This document shows, piece by piece, positions 32,923 through 32,975 of a stretch of DNA of 32,975 nt. How positions within the stretch are numbered: the stretch's first letter is position 1; every line of letters starts with the position of its first letter. The DNA is from Alphaproteobacteria bacterium (GTDB lineage Bacteria; Pseudomonadota; Alphaproteobacteria; Reyranellales; Reyranellaceae), in the NCBI GenBank assembly GCA_019235415.1, contig JAFAKN010000675.1, positions 1-32,975 of the forward strand, given 5' to 3'. A program made the translations under genes and the position numbers. The notes under the pieces were generated by a model. The model worked only from the letters and a program-made list of their open reading frames with translations, ran no database searches and had not been told where the DNA came from.

Positions 32923-32975
32923 GTCCTCTCCCCCGATAGGGACCCGATAGGGGGAGGTTGGGAGAGGGGGTTACC
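32909..32975. repeat. CCTCTCCCCCGATA-type repeat at the window end
   Basis: TCCTCTCCCCCGATA occurs at 32909-32923 and again just after (AGTCCTCTCCCCCGATAGGG), followed by GGGGGAGGTTGGGAGAGGGGG, an inverted arm. The element probably continues beyond the window. It supplies the last codons and the stop of the cyanophycinase-family gene. Confidence 0.75.

Overview
The window is GC-rich, densely coded chromosomal DNA that looks alphaproteobacterial. Three things point there. It has an NDUFS4-like complex I accessory subunit directly after a tRNA-Pro(TGG) gene. It has branched-chain-amino-acid-type (HAAT) ABC transporter genes with an acyl-CoA ligase embedded in the cluster. It carries many dispersed palindromic intergenic elements (GTCATCCCGAGCG type and GGACCGCG/GGAGCGCGG type) of the sort common in Reyranella- or Bradyrhizobium-like genomes. 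The genus cannot be proven from the sequence alone. I see no transposase, phage, CRISPR or rRNA gene.

Layout. 1-206: broken remnant of an alpha/beta hydrolase. 233-1177 (-): luciferase-like (LLM) oxidoreductase. 1427-4381 (+): CaiB/BaiF CoA-transferase, a crotonase-family protein lacking both classical catalytic glutamates, and a DehI-like dehalogenase family protein. 4391-5521 (+): secreted PQQ-type sugar dehydrogenase. 5623-6480 (-): polysaccharide deacetylase. 6598-13720 (+): transporter cluster livG, acyl-CoA ligase, livH, livM, livK, livF; four of its five junctions are not tight and three of these hold palindromic repeats. 13873-16805 (+): secreted COG3650-like protein, sirtuin, and an orphan TAXI solute-binding protein.

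16964-24728 holds parts of a sugar-acid (Entner-Doudoroff-like) route: SDR dehydrogenase and KDPG-type aldolase (+), PfkB ketodeoxy-sugar-acid-type kinase (-), and an IlvD/Edd dehydratase (+) behind a Rieske/FAD reductase. Interleaved is a beta-propeller/sterol-desaturase gene pair. Dehydratase, kinase and aldolase would together convert an aldonate to pyruvate plus glyceraldehyde 3-phosphate; this is inference from co-location.

24843-27385: PrcB-like secreted protein (-), a decayed SDR pseudogene (-), a two-domain cold-shock protein and a DUF192 protein (+). 27430-31577: mostly minus-strand genes (saccharopine-dehydrogenase-like/DUF4166, DCC/DUF393, O-methyltransferase, NTF2-like, DUF2237) with one plus-strand NTF2-like gene. 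31656-32922 (+): tRNA-Pro, NDUFS4-like subunit, and a Tat-signal cyanophycinase-family peptidase whose stop codon lies inside a repeat running off the window end.

No wholly new system is evident. The most unusual points are the palindromes placed inside an operon and into gene ends, the active-site-altered crotonase, the Rieske reductase next to an Fe-S dehydratase, the beta-propeller/sterol-desaturase pair, and two clear gene remnants.
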